Assembly: GCF_900100085.1 (NCBI RefSeq)
Contig: NZ_FNEJ01000007.1
Location: forward strand, 124,001 to 188,000
Reading direction: 5' to 3'
Source of the DNA: Salipiger marinus
Lineage (GTDB): Bacteria > Pseudomonadota > Alphaproteobacteria > Rhodobacterales > Rhodobacteraceae
DNA: 64,000 nucleotides
In this document: positions 33,180 through 42,430 of the stretch, in pieces
Position numbering within the stretch: position 1 is the stretch's first letter
Layout: every line of letters begins with the position of its first letter
Made by a program: the position numbers and the translations under genes
Notes under the pieces: model-generated
Databases searched by the model: none
Told to the model about the DNA's origin: nothing
What the model saw: the letters and a program-made list of their open reading frames with translations, nothing else

Positions 33180-34772
33180 ATGTCCGAGTCGAACATCGAG
33201 ACACCACGTGACGGAGCCGCGCTGCTGCGCCGCCGCAGGCTGCTGCAGTTGATGGCGGCGGGAACGACGATGGCCTTGGTTCCGGGCGTCAGCGCGATGC
33301 GCGCAACAGCCCAGACCGCAGCGCCGAAGGGCGGTGTCCTGCGGGTTTCGGCGCCGTTCAACCCGTCGAGCCTTGATCCGGTCACCAGCGGCGCGGGATC
33401 GGATCACATGATCCTCTATTCGCTTTACGACACGCTTGTGGATTTCGAACCCGAGACCCTGCAACCCGTGCCGGGCCTGTCCACCGAATGGGCGTTCGAG
33501 ACGCCGACGCGGCTGGTGATGACCCTGCGCGAGGGCGTCAAATTCCATGATGGCACGGATTTTGACGCCGAAGCGGTGAAGGCCAATCTCGACCGCGCCC
33601 TGACCGATCCGCGCTCCACCGCCAAGGGCGACCTTGCCTCGGTCGAGTCGGTCGACGTGGTCGAGACGCATGTGGTCGCGATCAACCTCAACCGGCCCGA
33701 CAGCGCGCTGCCGCTTATCCTTGCGGACCGTCCCGGCATGATGGCCTCGCCGACCGCGTTCGCCGAGGAGGGCCGGAATTTCGACCGGACCCCGGTCGGA
33801 ACCGGACCGTTCTCTTTCGTCAGCTGGAACGATGGCGACGCGGTCGAGATGGCGCGCTTTGACGGCTACTGGGACGAGGAGCTTCCGCATCTCGACGGGA
33901 TCGTGTTCCGGGTCATCACCGATCTGAACACCGGGCTGCGGTCGGTGATCGCGGGCGAGTCGGATTTTGTCTACCGGCTCAATCCGCAGCAGAAGCTTGT
34001 GGCCGACCGGATGGGCGACAAGGTGGTGGTGCGGACCTCGCCGACCGTGGCCAATTACCACATCGTTTTCAACTACGCGAAACCGCCGCTGAACGACGTG
34101 CGGGTGCGGCAGGCGATCAACTATGCCGTGGACCGGGAGGCGTTCAATCAGGCGGCCCTGCTGGGGCTTGGCACCGTGGCCCAGACCATGCTGCCGCCAG
34201 GATACTGGGCGCATGACGAAGCGCATGACGGCTTCTTCACGCATGATCCCGACAAGGCCCGGGCCCTGCTGGCCGAGGCCGGATATGCGGACGGCGTGCA
34301 GCTTCAGTATTACAGCAACGCGGACCAATCCTCGCAGCAGCGCGCCGAGATCATCATGGAGCAGCTCCGGCAGGTCGGGATCAACTGCGTGCTGACCACC
34401 GGATCGAATTCGGACATGTTCCAGCGCTTCATGGTCCGGGGCGAAGGCGATGCGATCATGGTCAACTGGACCGGACGCCCTGACCCGGTCCAGTGCTTCC
34501 TGTTCGTCTATGGCGAGCAGGGCGCCAACAATCCCGGCAAGGTGCCGCCGCCGCCGGAAATGGCCGAGGCCGTCGCGGAGGCGCAGGCCGCCGTCAGTCA
34601 GGAAGACCGCAAGCCGGCGTTTTCGCGGATCGAACAGGCGGCGCTTGAGCACGCGCTGTCCTGCGAGGTGGCTTTCGTACCCGCCATCGAGGTGCACAGC
34701 CCGAAAGTCGGCGGCTATCAGCCCAGCCTTCTGGGCAAGCCGAAATTCAACCGGCTCTATCTCGAAAGCTGA
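33180..34772 (+). CDS. ABC transporter substrate-binding protein, peptide/nickel family (SBP_5)
   Basis: 530 residues from ATG 33180 (GGGAGGAG upstream). A twin-arginine-like signal (RRRRLLQLMAAG, residues 17-28) precedes the mature part, so Tat export is possible. The family-5 solute-binding layout is clear: GVLRVSAPFNPSSLDPV, ETPTRLVMTLREGVKFHDGTDFDAEAVKANLDRAL and DVRVRQAINYAVDREAFNQA. Such proteins bind peptides but also opines, sugars and other small molecules. With a dehydratase and hydroxyacid dehydrogenases in the same operon, a sugar-acid or related ligand is a real alternative to peptides. Confidence 0.9.
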   Translation: MSESNIETPRDGAALLRRRRLLQLMAAGTTMALVPGVSAMRATAQTAAPKGGVLRVSAPFNPSSLDPVTSGAGSDHMILYSLYDTLVDFEPETLQPVPGLSTEWAFETPTRLVMTLREGVKFHDGTDFDAEAVKANLDRALTDPRSTAKGDLASVESVDVVETHVVAINLNRPDSALPLILADRPGMMASPTAFAEEGRNFDRTPVGTGPFSFVSWNDGDAVEMARFDGYWDEELPHLDGIVFRVITDLNTGLRSVIAGESDFVYRLNPQQKLVADRMGDKVVVRTSPTVANYHIVFNYAKPPLNDVRVRQAINYAVDREAFNQAALLGLGTVAQTMLPPGYWAHDEAHDGFFTHDPDKARALLAEAGYADGVQLQYYSNADQSSQQRAEIIMEQLRQVGINCVLTTGSNSDMFQRFMVRGEGDAIMVNWTGRPDPVQCFLFVYGEQGANNPGKVPPPPEMAEAVAEAQAAVSQEDRKPAFSRIEQAALEHALSCEVAFVPAIEVHSPKVGGYQPSLLGKPKFNRLYLES

Positions 34773-34849
34773 GACATCGGGGGGCTCCGCCTTGGCGCGC
34801 AGCCCCCCGGTCCTGAAATCTGTCGGCTTTGCCGCAAGAGAATAGACAT

Positions 34850-36025
34850 ATGAAAATCACCGGGTTCAAAGTGCTGCACGCTGCCTCGGGCTGGCGTGTC
34901 ACCTCCTTTCTGAAAGTCGAGACCGCCTGCGGGGTGGTCGGCTGGTCGGAATTCAGCGAAAGCGTCGGCACCCGTGGCCTGTCGGCGACCATCCTCGCGC
35001 TGGGGGAGCGGCTGATCGGGCATGACCCCCGGCTGGTCGAACGTGCGGCGGTCGAACTGCACACCATGGTCGTGCCGGCATGGAGCGGCATCAACCAGCA
35101 TGCGGTTGCGGCGATCGTGAATGCGCTGCTTGACATCAAGGGCAAGGATCTGGGGGTTCCCGTGCATGCGCTGTTCGGCGGTGCGGTGCGCGACCGGCTG
35201 CCGCTTTACTGGTCGCATTGCGCGACCTACCGCGTCCGCTATCCCGACAGTCTGGGGGTTCCGGCGCTGACCGATTTCGATCAGCTGCAGGATGCCGCCG
35301 CCGAGGCCGCGCGCCGCGGCTTTCGCGCGCTGAAGACCAACATCATGATGCTGGAGGACGGGCGGCTGGCCAATTACCGGGCCGGGTTCGGGTCGACTCC
35401 CGGCTATCCCGCGCTCAATCCGGTGCCCGAGGTGTTCAGGGTGCTTGACCAGCAGCTGGAGGTGATGCGCGCCGGGGCCGGTCCGGACATGGAAATCATG
35501 CTGGACGCCAATTTTAACTTCCGTCCGGAGGGCTATCTTCAGCTGATCCGCGCCGTGCGGCCCCACAATCTGGCATGGCTGGAGCTGGACTGTTACGATC
35601 CGGATGCGGTCGCGCGGATGCGGCAGGAGGCGGGATTTCCCATCGCGACCGGCGAATCCCTTTACGCCCGGCGCAGCTATCGCCCCTTCCTTGAGGCCGG
35701 AGCCATGGACGTGGCCGTGGTGGACGTGCTGTGGAACGGCGTGCTGGAGGGGCTGAAGATCGCGGCGCTGGCGGACGCGCACGAGATCAACGTGGCACCC
35801 CATAACTTCTACGGTCATCTTGCCGACCATATCAGCGCGCATTTTGCCGCCATGATCCCCAATCTCCGCATCATGGAGATGGATATCGACGATGTGCCGT
35901 GGAAGGGCGAGTTCGTGACCCATCAGCCCGTCATCACCGAAGGCCATCTGATGGTGCCGCAGCGACCGGGCTGGGGCACCGATGTGGACGAGGCTGCCGT
36001 GGCACGGCACCCGGTGACTTGGTGA
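34850..36025 (+). CDS. Enolase-superfamily enzyme (mandelate racemase/muconate lactonizing family)
   Basis: 391 residues. The N-terminal capping domain (MKITGFKVLHAASGW to about 120) is followed by the TIM barrel with the catalytic pattern Lys162-x-Asn164 (ALKTNI), metal ligands Asp219 (MLDANF), Glu245 (WLELD) and Glu269 (ATGES), and His318 (NVAPHNFYGH). A lysine followed by Asn instead of a second lysine, with the late histidine, fits acid-sugar dehydratases of the mandelate racemase group. The reaction would be removal of water from a sugar acid to a 2-keto-3-deoxy acid. The substrate is unknown; racemase activity is possible. Confidence 0.85.
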   Translation: MKITGFKVLHAASGWRVTSFLKVETACGVVGWSEFSESVGTRGLSATILALGERLIGHDPRLVERAAVELHTMVVPAWSGINQHAVAAIVNALLDIKGKDLGVPVHALFGGAVRDRLPLYWSHCATYRVRYPDSLGVPALTDFDQLQDAAAEAARRGFRALKTNIMMLEDGRLANYRAGFGSTPGYPALNPVPEVFRVLDQQLEVMRAGAGPDMEIMLDANFNFRPEGYLQLIRAVRPHNLAWLELDCYDPDAVARMRQEAGFPIATGESLYARRSYRPFLEAGAMDVAVVDVLWNGVLEGLKIAALADAHEINVAPHNFYGHLADHISAHFAAMIPNLRIMEMDIDDVPWKGEFVTHQPVITEGHLMVPQRPGWGTDVDEAAVARHPVTW

Positions 36026-36029
36026 CGAC

Positions 36030-37067
36030 ATGACATCCCCCGAGCAGATATCAGCGGCCCCCGCCCGCCCGAGAACCGATGCAGCCCCCCTGCTGGACGT
36101 GCGCGGATTGGGCATTTCCTTTGCCGGGCCTGACAAGCGCATTTCGGTGGTCCGCGACGTGACCTTTTCGGTCGCGCCCGGGGAATGCGTGGGGCTTGTC
36201 GGCGAAAGCGGTTGCGGCAAGACCGTGACCGGGCTCGCCCTCATGGGGCTGCTGCCGGTGCATGGCAGCCGCTTCGAAGGCCAGCTTCTGCTGGACGGCG
36301 AAGATCTTCTGACGCTGAGCGAGGCCCAGTGGCGCAAGCGGCGCGGGCGTCGGCTTGGCATGATCTTTCAGGAACCGATGAGCGCGCTGGACCCGGTCTT
36401 TACCATCGGCGAACAGATCGGCGAGACGCTGCGGACGCATTTCCGGATCAGCCGCCGCGAGGCGCGCGACCGCGCCATCGAGGCGCTGGAGGCGGTGGGG
36501 ATTTCAGAGCCGGTCCGCCGCCATGATGCCTATCCGCACGAGCTGTCGGGCGGGATGCGGCAGCGGGCGATGATCGCGATGGCGATCAGCTGTGAGCCGG
36601 CCCTGCTGATCGCTGACGAGCCGACCACCGCGCTCGACGTGACGGTGCAGGCGCAGATCACGGATGTGCTGGGCGAGCTGAGCGCGCGGTCCGGCATGGC
36701 GATGCTGTTCATCAGCCATGATCTGGGGCTTGTGTCGCAGACCTGCAGCCGGATCGTCACGATGTATGCGGGCGAGGTGGTCGAGATGGGCGAAACCGAT
36801 GACGTCCTGCTGAAGCCCCGGCACCCCTATACTTCGGGTCTGCTCCGGTCGCTGCCCTCCTTCACGCAGCGCAAGGGGCGGTTGCCCTCGATCCCGGGGC
36901 GGGTGCCGCGTCCGGGCGATTTTCCCGAAACCTGCCGGTTTCAGGACCGGTGCGCCCATTCCCGCGAAGGCTGCCTGACCCGTCAGCATCTGCTGCGGGT
37001 GGGGGAACAGCGCTTTTCCCGCTGTCACCGCAGCGAAGATCTGGATTTGCCCGGGGTTCTGTCGTGA
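36030..37067 (+). CDS. Peptide-type ABC transporter ATPase (DppD/OppD)
   Basis: 345 residues. Walker A GESGCGKT at 58-65, signature LSGGMRQR, Walker B ALLIADEPTTALD and switch FISHDLGLV are all intact. The C-terminal oligopeptide-transporter extension (about 260-340) has Cys residues (CRFQDRC, HSREGC) that in this family bind a 4Fe-4S cluster. It starts 4 bp after the enolase-family gene, and the second ATPase starts on its stop (GTGA). Confidence 0.93.
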   Translation: MTSPEQISAAPARPRTDAAPLLDVRGLGISFAGPDKRISVVRDVTFSVAPGECVGLVGESGCGKTVTGLALMGLLPVHGSRFEGQLLLDGEDLLTLSEAQWRKRRGRRLGMIFQEPMSALDPVFTIGEQIGETLRTHFRISRREARDRAIEALEAVGISEPVRRHDAYPHELSGGMRQRAMIAMAISCEPALLIADEPTTALDVTVQAQITDVLGELSARSGMAMLFISHDLGLVSQTCSRIVTMYAGEVVEMGETDDVLLKPRHPYTSGLLRSLPSFTQRKGRLPSIPGRVPRPGDFPETCRFQDRCAHSREGCLTRQHLLRVGEQRFSRCHRSEDLDLPGVLS

Positions 37068-38080
37068 CCGACCTTACTTCAAAACCGCAAGGCCCCATCG
37101 TGTCGACGCGCAACGTGTCGGTGCGCTTTCCCGTCGGGCGGGGCAGGGTGCTGACCGCCGTCGACGACGTGTCGATCGAGATCCGCCGGGGCGAGACCTT
37201 CGGGCTGATCGGCGAATCCGGCTCGGGCAAGTCGACCATTGGCCGGGCCATCGTCTGTCTGGAGCGTCCGTCCGAGGGCACCATCCTGCATGACGGCCGC
37301 GATCCCCACGCGCTGCGCGCCTCCGAGCTGCGGCGGCATCGCAGGCAGTATCAGATCATCTTTCAGGATCCGAATGCCGCGCTTGATCCGCGCATGACGA
37401 TTCTGAAATCGATCCGGGAACCGCTGGATGTGGCGGGCGAGGGCAGCCGCGCGGACCGCGACCAGCGGGCGCGCGATCTGATGAACCGGGTCGGGCTGGG
37501 CGAAGGGTTTGCCGATCTTTATCCGCACCAGCTGTCGGGCGGCCAGAAACAGCGGGCCTGCATCGCGCGCGCCCTGACGGTGCGCCCCTCGCTCATCGTC
37601 TGTGACGAGGCGGTGGCGGCGCTCGACGTGTCCATTCAGGCCGATATCCTGAACCTGCTGGCCGAACTTCAGCAGGAATTTGGCCTGACCTACCTGTTCA
37701 TCACCCATAACATCGGCGTGGTGGAGCATATCAGCGACACGATTGCGGTGATGTATCTGGGGCAGATCATCGAGATCGCGCCTGCGGACCGGCTGGCGGA
37801 GCATTTTCTGCATCCCTACACGCAGGCGCTGCTGTCGGCGGAACCGGTCGCGCTGCCCTCCGGCATGCGGCCCGATCACCGCATCGTTCTGGAGGGAGAG
37901 CTTCCCAGCCCGATGGATCCCCCCTCCGGCTGCCGGTTCCGCACCCGCTGCCGTTTTGCCACCGGGATCTGTGCCGCCGAGGCGCCGAAGCTTCGCGAAC
38001 TCGCGCCCGGCCACCGCACGGCCTGCCACCATGCCGAAACCTTCCGTCTGGACCCGAACCTGAAGGAGGGGTCGCAATGA
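37064..38080 (+). CDS. Peptide-type ABC transporter ATPase (DppF/OppF)
   Basis: 338 residues from GTG 37064, overlapping the previous stop; the open frame back to 36950 lies inside the first ATPase gene. Walker [10 protein letters not shown] starts at residue 50; LSGGQKQR, Walker [12 protein letters not shown] and FITHNIGVV follow. The C-terminal oligopeptide extension carries CRFRTRC. It forms a heterodimer with DppD. The permease gene begins on its stop (ATGA). Confidence 0.93.
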   Translation: MTDLTSKPQGPIVSTRNVSVRFPVGRGRVLTAVDDVSIEIRRGETFGLIGESGSGKSTIGRAIVCLERPSEGTILHDGRDPHALRASELRRHRRQYQIIFQDPNAALDPRMTILKSIREPLDVAGEGSRADRDQRARDLMNRVGLGEGFADLYPHQLSGGQKQRACIARALTVRPSLIVCDEAVAALDVSIQADILNLLAELQQEFGLTYLFITHNIGVVEHISDTIAVMYLGQIIEIAPADRLAEHFLHPYTQALLSAEPVALPSGMRPDHRIVLEGELPSPMDPPSGCRFRTRCRFATGICAAEAPKLRELAPGHRTACHHAETFRLDPNLKEGSQ

Positions 38081-39033
38081 ACATGCAGCTTGTCCGTTTT
38101 CTGGGCTGGCGCGCCGTGCAGGTGCTGCCCGTCCTTGCCATGGCGACGCTGGCCATCTTTGGCCTGATCCAGCTGGTGCCCGGGGATCCGGCGGCCACCA
38201 TCGCCGGGGAATATGCGACCGCCGAGAATATCGAGGCGATCCGCCGGGATCTGGGGCTCGACCGTCCGCTCTGGGAGCAATACGGCACATGGCTCTGGAA
38301 CGCCCTGCAGGGCGATCTGTCCAATTCGCTGCTGACCGGCCTTCCGGTCCTTGACGAGGTGGCGCGGCGGCTGCCGCCCACGCTCTTCATCGCGGTCTTT
38401 GCCCTGCTGATCTCGATCTGCATCGGCGTGCCGCTGGGGATCCTTGCGGCGACGCGGGCCGACAGCGCGCTGGACCGCTTCGTGACCAGCGTCGCCTCGC
38501 TGGGGGTGGCGGTGCCCAATTTCTGGCTGGGCATGATCTTTGTCAGCATCTTCGCGCTGGGGTTCGGCTGGTTCCCGACCACCGGAGCCCGCCCGATCTC
38601 CGAGGATTTCTGGGGCGCGGTGCATCACGCGGCACTGCCCGCCGCGACGCTGGCCACCGCGGGCATCGCCGAGATCGCGCGCCAGCTGCGCAGTTCGCTG
38701 ATCGAGGTGCTGCAGTCGCAATATGTCCGCACCCTGCGCGCCAAGGGCCTGTCCCCGGCGCGCATCCTGTGGAAACACGGGCTGCGGAATGCCGCGCTGA
38801 CGCTTCTTACCGTGATCGGGCTGGTCTTCAACCATACGCTTGGCGCGACCGTCGCGACCGAGGCCGTCTTTGCCATTCCGGGGGCGGGGTCGATGATCGT
38901 GAACGCCGCCATCAACAAGGATTTCCCGGTCCTTCAGGGCGCGGTCTTCGTGCTGGTCCTGATCGTGATCTCCATGAACCTGATCATCGACCTGCTCTAC
39001 ACGGTCCTTGATCCCCGGGTGAAGAAAGACTGA
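38077..39033 (+). CDS. Peptide-type ABC transporter permease (DppB)
   Basis: 318 residues, about six membrane helices. It begins with the DppB pattern VLPVLAMATLAIFGLIQLVPGDPA, and the EAA-like loop contacting the ATPases is QSQYVRTLRAKGLSPARILWKHGLRNA. ATG 38077 overlaps the upstream ATPase stop. It partners DppC, encoded 4 bp downstream. The operon order (binding protein, enolase, two ATPases, then permeases) differs from the classic dppABCDF order. Confidence 0.93.
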   Translation: MNMQLVRFLGWRAVQVLPVLAMATLAIFGLIQLVPGDPAATIAGEYATAENIEAIRRDLGLDRPLWEQYGTWLWNALQGDLSNSLLTGLPVLDEVARRLPPTLFIAVFALLISICIGVPLGILAATRADSALDRFVTSVASLGVAVPNFWLGMIFVSIFALGFGWFPTTGARPISEDFWGAVHHAALPAATLATAGIAEIARQLRSSLIEVLQSQYVRTLRAKGLSPARILWKHGLRNAALTLLTVIGLVFNHTLGATVATEAVFAIPGAGSMIVNAAINKDFPVLQGAVFVLVLIVISMNLIIDLLYTVLDPRVKKD

Positions 39034-39037
39034 TCCC

Positions 39038-39907
39038 ATGGCCTCCACACCCGACATCACCCCGCAAGGCGCCACTGCTTCCGTCCTGTCGTGGCTGCGC
39101 CGCGATCTGCGGGCGGCGCTGTGCCTCGGCTATCTGCTGGCGCTGGTCATCGCATCGGTCGCAGCCCCGCTGATCGCCCAGCATTCTCCGATCGAGCAGT
39201 CCATGGACATGCTCGCGCCGCCCTCGGGCGCACACTGGCTTGGAACCGACGATCTGGGGCGCGATGTCTTCGCCCGCATGGTCTATGGCGCCCCGATGAG
39301 CCTTTACGCCAGCATGGTCGCCGTGGGCGTGGGGCTGGCGCTGGGGCTGCCGACCGGCATGCTGGCTGGCTATCTGGGGGGCCGGGTCGATACGGTCATC
39401 AGCCGGATCATCGACACGCTGCTGGCCTTTCCCGGGATCATTCTGGCCGTCGCCGTCACCGGCGCGCTTGGCATCGGGTTGACCAACGCGATGATCGCGG
39501 TGGGCATCGTCTTTGCTCCCAACATCGCCCGCCTGATCCGCATCCAGACCATCGTGGTCAAGAACGAGCTTTACGTCGATGCGGCGCGCAGCTTCGGGAT
39601 GCCGGTGCGCGGCATCATCCTGCGCCATATCGTGCCCAATGCCATCCAGCCGATCATCGTGCAGGTGACGGTGATGCTGGCGGGGGCGCTGCTGGCCGAG
39701 GCAAGCCTGAGCTTTCTGGGGCTCGGGGTGCAGCCGCCTTGGCCAAGCTGGGGCCAGATGCTGGCCCGCGGCTACACCTACATGGAGATCGCGCCCGAGC
39801 AGATGTACGCGCCGGGCATCGCGATCCTGCTCACGGCCCTGGCCTATAACGGCCTTGGCGAATCCCTGCGCACGCGGCTCGACCCGACCAGCCGCAGCCG
39901 GCGCTGA
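39038..39907 (+). CDS. Peptide-type ABC transporter permease (DppC)
   Basis: 289 residues with about six helices. The N-terminal OppC-like segment precedes HWLGTDDLGRDVFARMVYGAPMSLY, a hallmark of DppC, and the EAA loop reads ELYVDAARSFGMPVRGIILRHIVPNA. It completes the ABC importer with DppB, DppD, DppF and the binding protein. Two dehydrogenase genes follow in the same direction. Confidence 0.93.
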   Translation: MASTPDITPQGATASVLSWLRRDLRAALCLGYLLALVIASVAAPLIAQHSPIEQSMDMLAPPSGAHWLGTDDLGRDVFARMVYGAPMSLYASMVAVGVGLALGLPTGMLAGYLGGRVDTVISRIIDTLLAFPGIILAVAVTGALGIGLTNAMIAVGIVFAPNIARLIRIQTIVVKNELYVDAARSFGMPVRGIILRHIVPNAIQPIIVQVTVMLAGALLAEASLSFLGLGVQPPWPSWGQMLARGYTYMEIAPEQMYAPGIAILLTALAYNGLGESLRTRLDPTSRSRR

Positions 39908-39934
39908 ACACCTCCCGACACAAGGAATGGAAAC

Positions 39935-40807
39935 ATGAAGATCGGATTTATCGGCTTGGGAGTCATGGGCGCGCATATGGCCCGGCATCTTGTCGCAGCC
40001 GGGCATGACGTGACCGTCTACAACCGGACCGCCGCCAAGGCGGAGGCTTGGGTGAACGACAATGGCGGGCGGTCTGCCGCCACGCCCGCAGCCCTTGCCG
40101 AAGGGCAGGAGATTGTCATGGCCTGCGTGGGCAACGATGCCGACCTGCTGGACGTGACCACCGGCCCGCAGGGTGCCTTTGGTGCCATGGCCTCCGGCAC
40201 CGTCTTTGTCGATCACACCACCGCCTCGGCGGATGTGGCGCGCCGTCTGCAGGCCGAGGCTGCGGAGCGCGGCATCGGCTTTGTCGACGCGCCGGTCTCG
40301 GGGGGCGAGGCCGGGGCCCGGGACGGGGTGCTGACGGTGATGTGCGGCGGCGATCAGGCCGATTATGACCGCGCGGAACCGGCCATTGCCGCCTTTGCAC
40401 GGGCCTGTCGGCGGATGGGCCCCTCTGGCGCGGGGCAGCTGACGAAGATGGCCAACCAGATCTGCATTGCCGGGCTGGTGCAGGCGCTGTCGGAGGGCAT
40501 CCATTTCTCCCAATCTGCCGGCCTCGATGTCGATGCGATGCTGGATGTGGTGTCCAAGGGCGCCGCAGGCTCGTGGCAGATGCAGAACCGGGGCGCCACG
40601 ATGAACCGCGGGGAATTCGACTTCGGCTTTGCGGTGCGGCTGATGCGCAAGGATCTGGGCATCTGCCTGTCGGAGGCCCGCCGCAACGGCGCCACCCTGC
40701 CGATCACGGCCATTGTCGACCAGTTCTATTCCGATGTCGAAGCGGCGGGGGGCGGCCATCTGGACACCTCCAGCCTGCTGACCCGCCTGACGCAGAGCAG
40801 GGGCTGA
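39935..40807 (+). CDS. Beta-hydroxyacid dehydrogenase (3-hydroxyisobutyrate / tartronate semialdehyde reductase family)
   Basis: 290 residues. IGFIGLGVMGAHMARHLVAAGHDVTVYNRT is the family NAD(P) motif with the extra glycine; FVDAPVSGGEAGARDG is the substrate motif, and Lys171 in GQLTKMANQ is the catalytic lysine. These enzymes oxidise or reduce 3-hydroxyacids next to a carboxylate, as tartronate semialdehyde reductase and 3-hydroxyisobutyrate dehydrogenase do. Position behind an acid-sugar-type dehydratase and importer suggests a late step in hydroxyacid breakdown. The gene after it starts 5 bp downstream. Confidence 0.88.
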   Translation: MKIGFIGLGVMGAHMARHLVAAGHDVTVYNRTAAKAEAWVNDNGGRSAATPAALAEGQEIVMACVGNDADLLDVTTGPQGAFGAMASGTVFVDHTTASADVARRLQAEAAERGIGFVDAPVSGGEAGARDGVLTVMCGGDQADYDRAEPAIAAFARACRRMGPSGAGQLTKMANQICIAGLVQALSEGIHFSQSAGLDVDAMLDVVSKGAAGSWQMQNRGATMNRGEFDFGFAVRLMRKDLGICLSEARRNGATLPITAIVDQFYSDVEAAGGGHLDTSSLLTRLTQSRG

Positions 40808-40811
40808 GCGC

Positions 40812-41783
40812 ATGAGAATTGTCGCCACAAGCCCGCTGCATCCCGAGGCCGAGGATCTTCTGCGGCAGACGCATGACTATGTCGCGGCCCCGGATCCGCG
40901 CCCCGAAACGCTGCGCGACTGGATCGGGGCGGCGGACGGGATCATCGTGCGCAGCAAGCTGCCGCCGGACATCTTTGACGCAGCACCCCGTCTGAAGGCC
41001 TGCGTCCGCCACGGCGTCGGGCTTGATTTCATCCCGGTCGAGGCTGCCACGGCCAAGGGCATCCCGGTCGCCAATCTGCTGGAGGCCAACCGGCAGGGCG
41101 TTGTCGAATATGTGGTCGGGGCCGCGCTGTCGTTGGCACGGGATTTCACCGGGCTGGACCGGCGCCTGCGCCGCGACGGCTGGCAGGCGCGCGACGGTTA
41201 TCACGGGGTCGAGCTTGCGGGGCGCACGCTTGGCGTTGTCGGCTGCGGACGGATCGGACGCGGCGTGGCCGACGCGATGCGCGCCGCCTTCGGCATGCGG
41301 GTGATCGGCTATGACACGGCGCCGCCGCGCCCCGGCGACACGATCGAGCAGGTGAGCCTGCGCGCGGTGTTCGAACAGGCCGATGTCATCACCCTGCATC
41401 TGCCCTCCACCGCAGAGACGCGCGATCTGATCGGTGCGGATCTGCTGTCGCGGATGCGACCGGGGGCGCTGCTTGTCAACGCGGCGCGCGGCGATCTTGT
41501 GGACGAGGCGGCGCTGGTCGCAGGTCTGGCGCAGGGGCGTCCCGCCGCGGCGGCGATCGACGTGTTCCGCACCGAACCGCCCGAGGCGGATCATCCGTTC
41601 CTGACCGCCCCCAACCTGCTGCTGACACCGCATATCGCGGGCGGCACGCAGGAAAGCCTGCTGCGGATGAGCCTGCAATCGGCAGAGGCCATGCTGAGGA
41701 TCCTGCAGGGGCAGCGTCCGGACTCGCTCGTCAATCCCAGCGTCTGGGACCAGCATCTGACAAGGCTGGGCGCCGGAACCTGA
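40812..41783 (+). CDS. D-2-hydroxyacid dehydrogenase (NAD-dependent)
   Basis: 323 residues of the D-isomer-specific 2-hydroxyacid dehydrogenase family. NAD-binding GVVGCGRIGRGVADAMRAAFGMRVIGYD lies near residue 140; the catalytic set is complete: Arg226 (NAARGDLVDE), Glu255 (FRTEPPEADHPF) and His274 (TPHIAGGTQES). It is closest in look to phosphoglycerate dehydrogenase/glyoxylate reductase members without the ACT domain. Last gene of the operon, it could reduce or oxidise a 2-keto/2-hydroxyacid made by the pathway. Confidence 0.88.
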   Translation: MRIVATSPLHPEAEDLLRQTHDYVAAPDPRPETLRDWIGAADGIIVRSKLPPDIFDAAPRLKACVRHGVGLDFIPVEAATAKGIPVANLLEANRQGVVEYVVGAALSLARDFTGLDRRLRRDGWQARDGYHGVELAGRTLGVVGCGRIGRGVADAMRAAFGMRVIGYDTAPPRPGDTIEQVSLRAVFEQADVITLHLPSTAETRDLIGADLLSRMRPGALLVNAARGDLVDEAALVAGLAQGRPAAAAIDVFRTEPPEADHPFLTAPNLLLTPHIAGGTQESLLRMSLQSAEAMLRILQGQRPDSLVNPSVWDQHLTRLGAGT

Positions 41784-41839
41784 CCGGATTTCCCTGCAGG
41801 CGTGGAACTTAGCGCCTGCGGGGCAGGCGGTGATCCGGG

Positions 41840-42430
41840 CTATTTCCGCATCGGAAAGCCTCCCTCGGGGCAGGGGTCGCCGCGGGACCGGAAGTCGCGG
41901 CGATAGGCGGAGGGGGTGGTGCCGGCGGTCTGCCGGAACTTCCGCGCCAGATGCGCCGCGTCATGGAAGCCGCACTGTTCCGCGATGGCCGACATCTGCT
42001 GGTCGGTCCGGGCCAGCAGGGTTGCCGCGCGCCCGATCCGCAGCCGCGTCACATAGGCGCTGACCGACAGCCCGGTGCTGCGCCGGAAAATCCGCTGCAG
42101 CTGGCTTTCGGTGACATGGGCCAGCGCGCAGAGCGGCGCGCGTCGAGGTTCTTGTGCAGATAGGCCAGCACCGCCTCCATCCGCCGCTGGTCTCGCGGCA
42201 GGCCTTCGGGCGCCAGTGCCGTGGCGGACAGGACCCGCCAGTCGGTCTGCTGCGACAGGTCGAGCAGGATCCCGGTCAGCCGCAGCGCCCGCTCTGCCAG
42301 CGGCAGGTTCGGGCCGATCAGCGCCAGATCGCCCTCGGAATAGGGGCCACGTCGCTGCCCACGAACCGCGTGCCCCGGCTGCCCAGCGTCAGCGTCAGTT
42401 CGTATTCGGGATGGCTTTGATGCTTTAACC
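41840..42430 (-). pseudogene. Broken AraC-family regulator gene
   Basis: Three pieces of one AraC-type protein are found in different frames. HPEYELTLTLGSRGTRFVGSDVAP (cupin-like start) is followed after a one-base loss near 42348 by GDLALIGPNLP, then LAERALRLTGILLDLSQQTDWRVLS and MEAVLAYLHKNL. After another one-base loss near 42138 comes the HTH part from ESQLQRIFRRSTGLSVSAYVTRLRIGRAA to the stop at 41840. The real N-terminus is missing and an internal stretch after GPNLP seems deleted. It adjoins the glpR stop. Probably non-functional. Confidence 0.75.

Noticed and set aside
41797-41819. Terminator after the D-2-hydroxyacid dehydrogenase
   Set aside because: A 7-bp stem (GCAGGCG/CGCCTGC) is present but there is no U tract and the loop is long.
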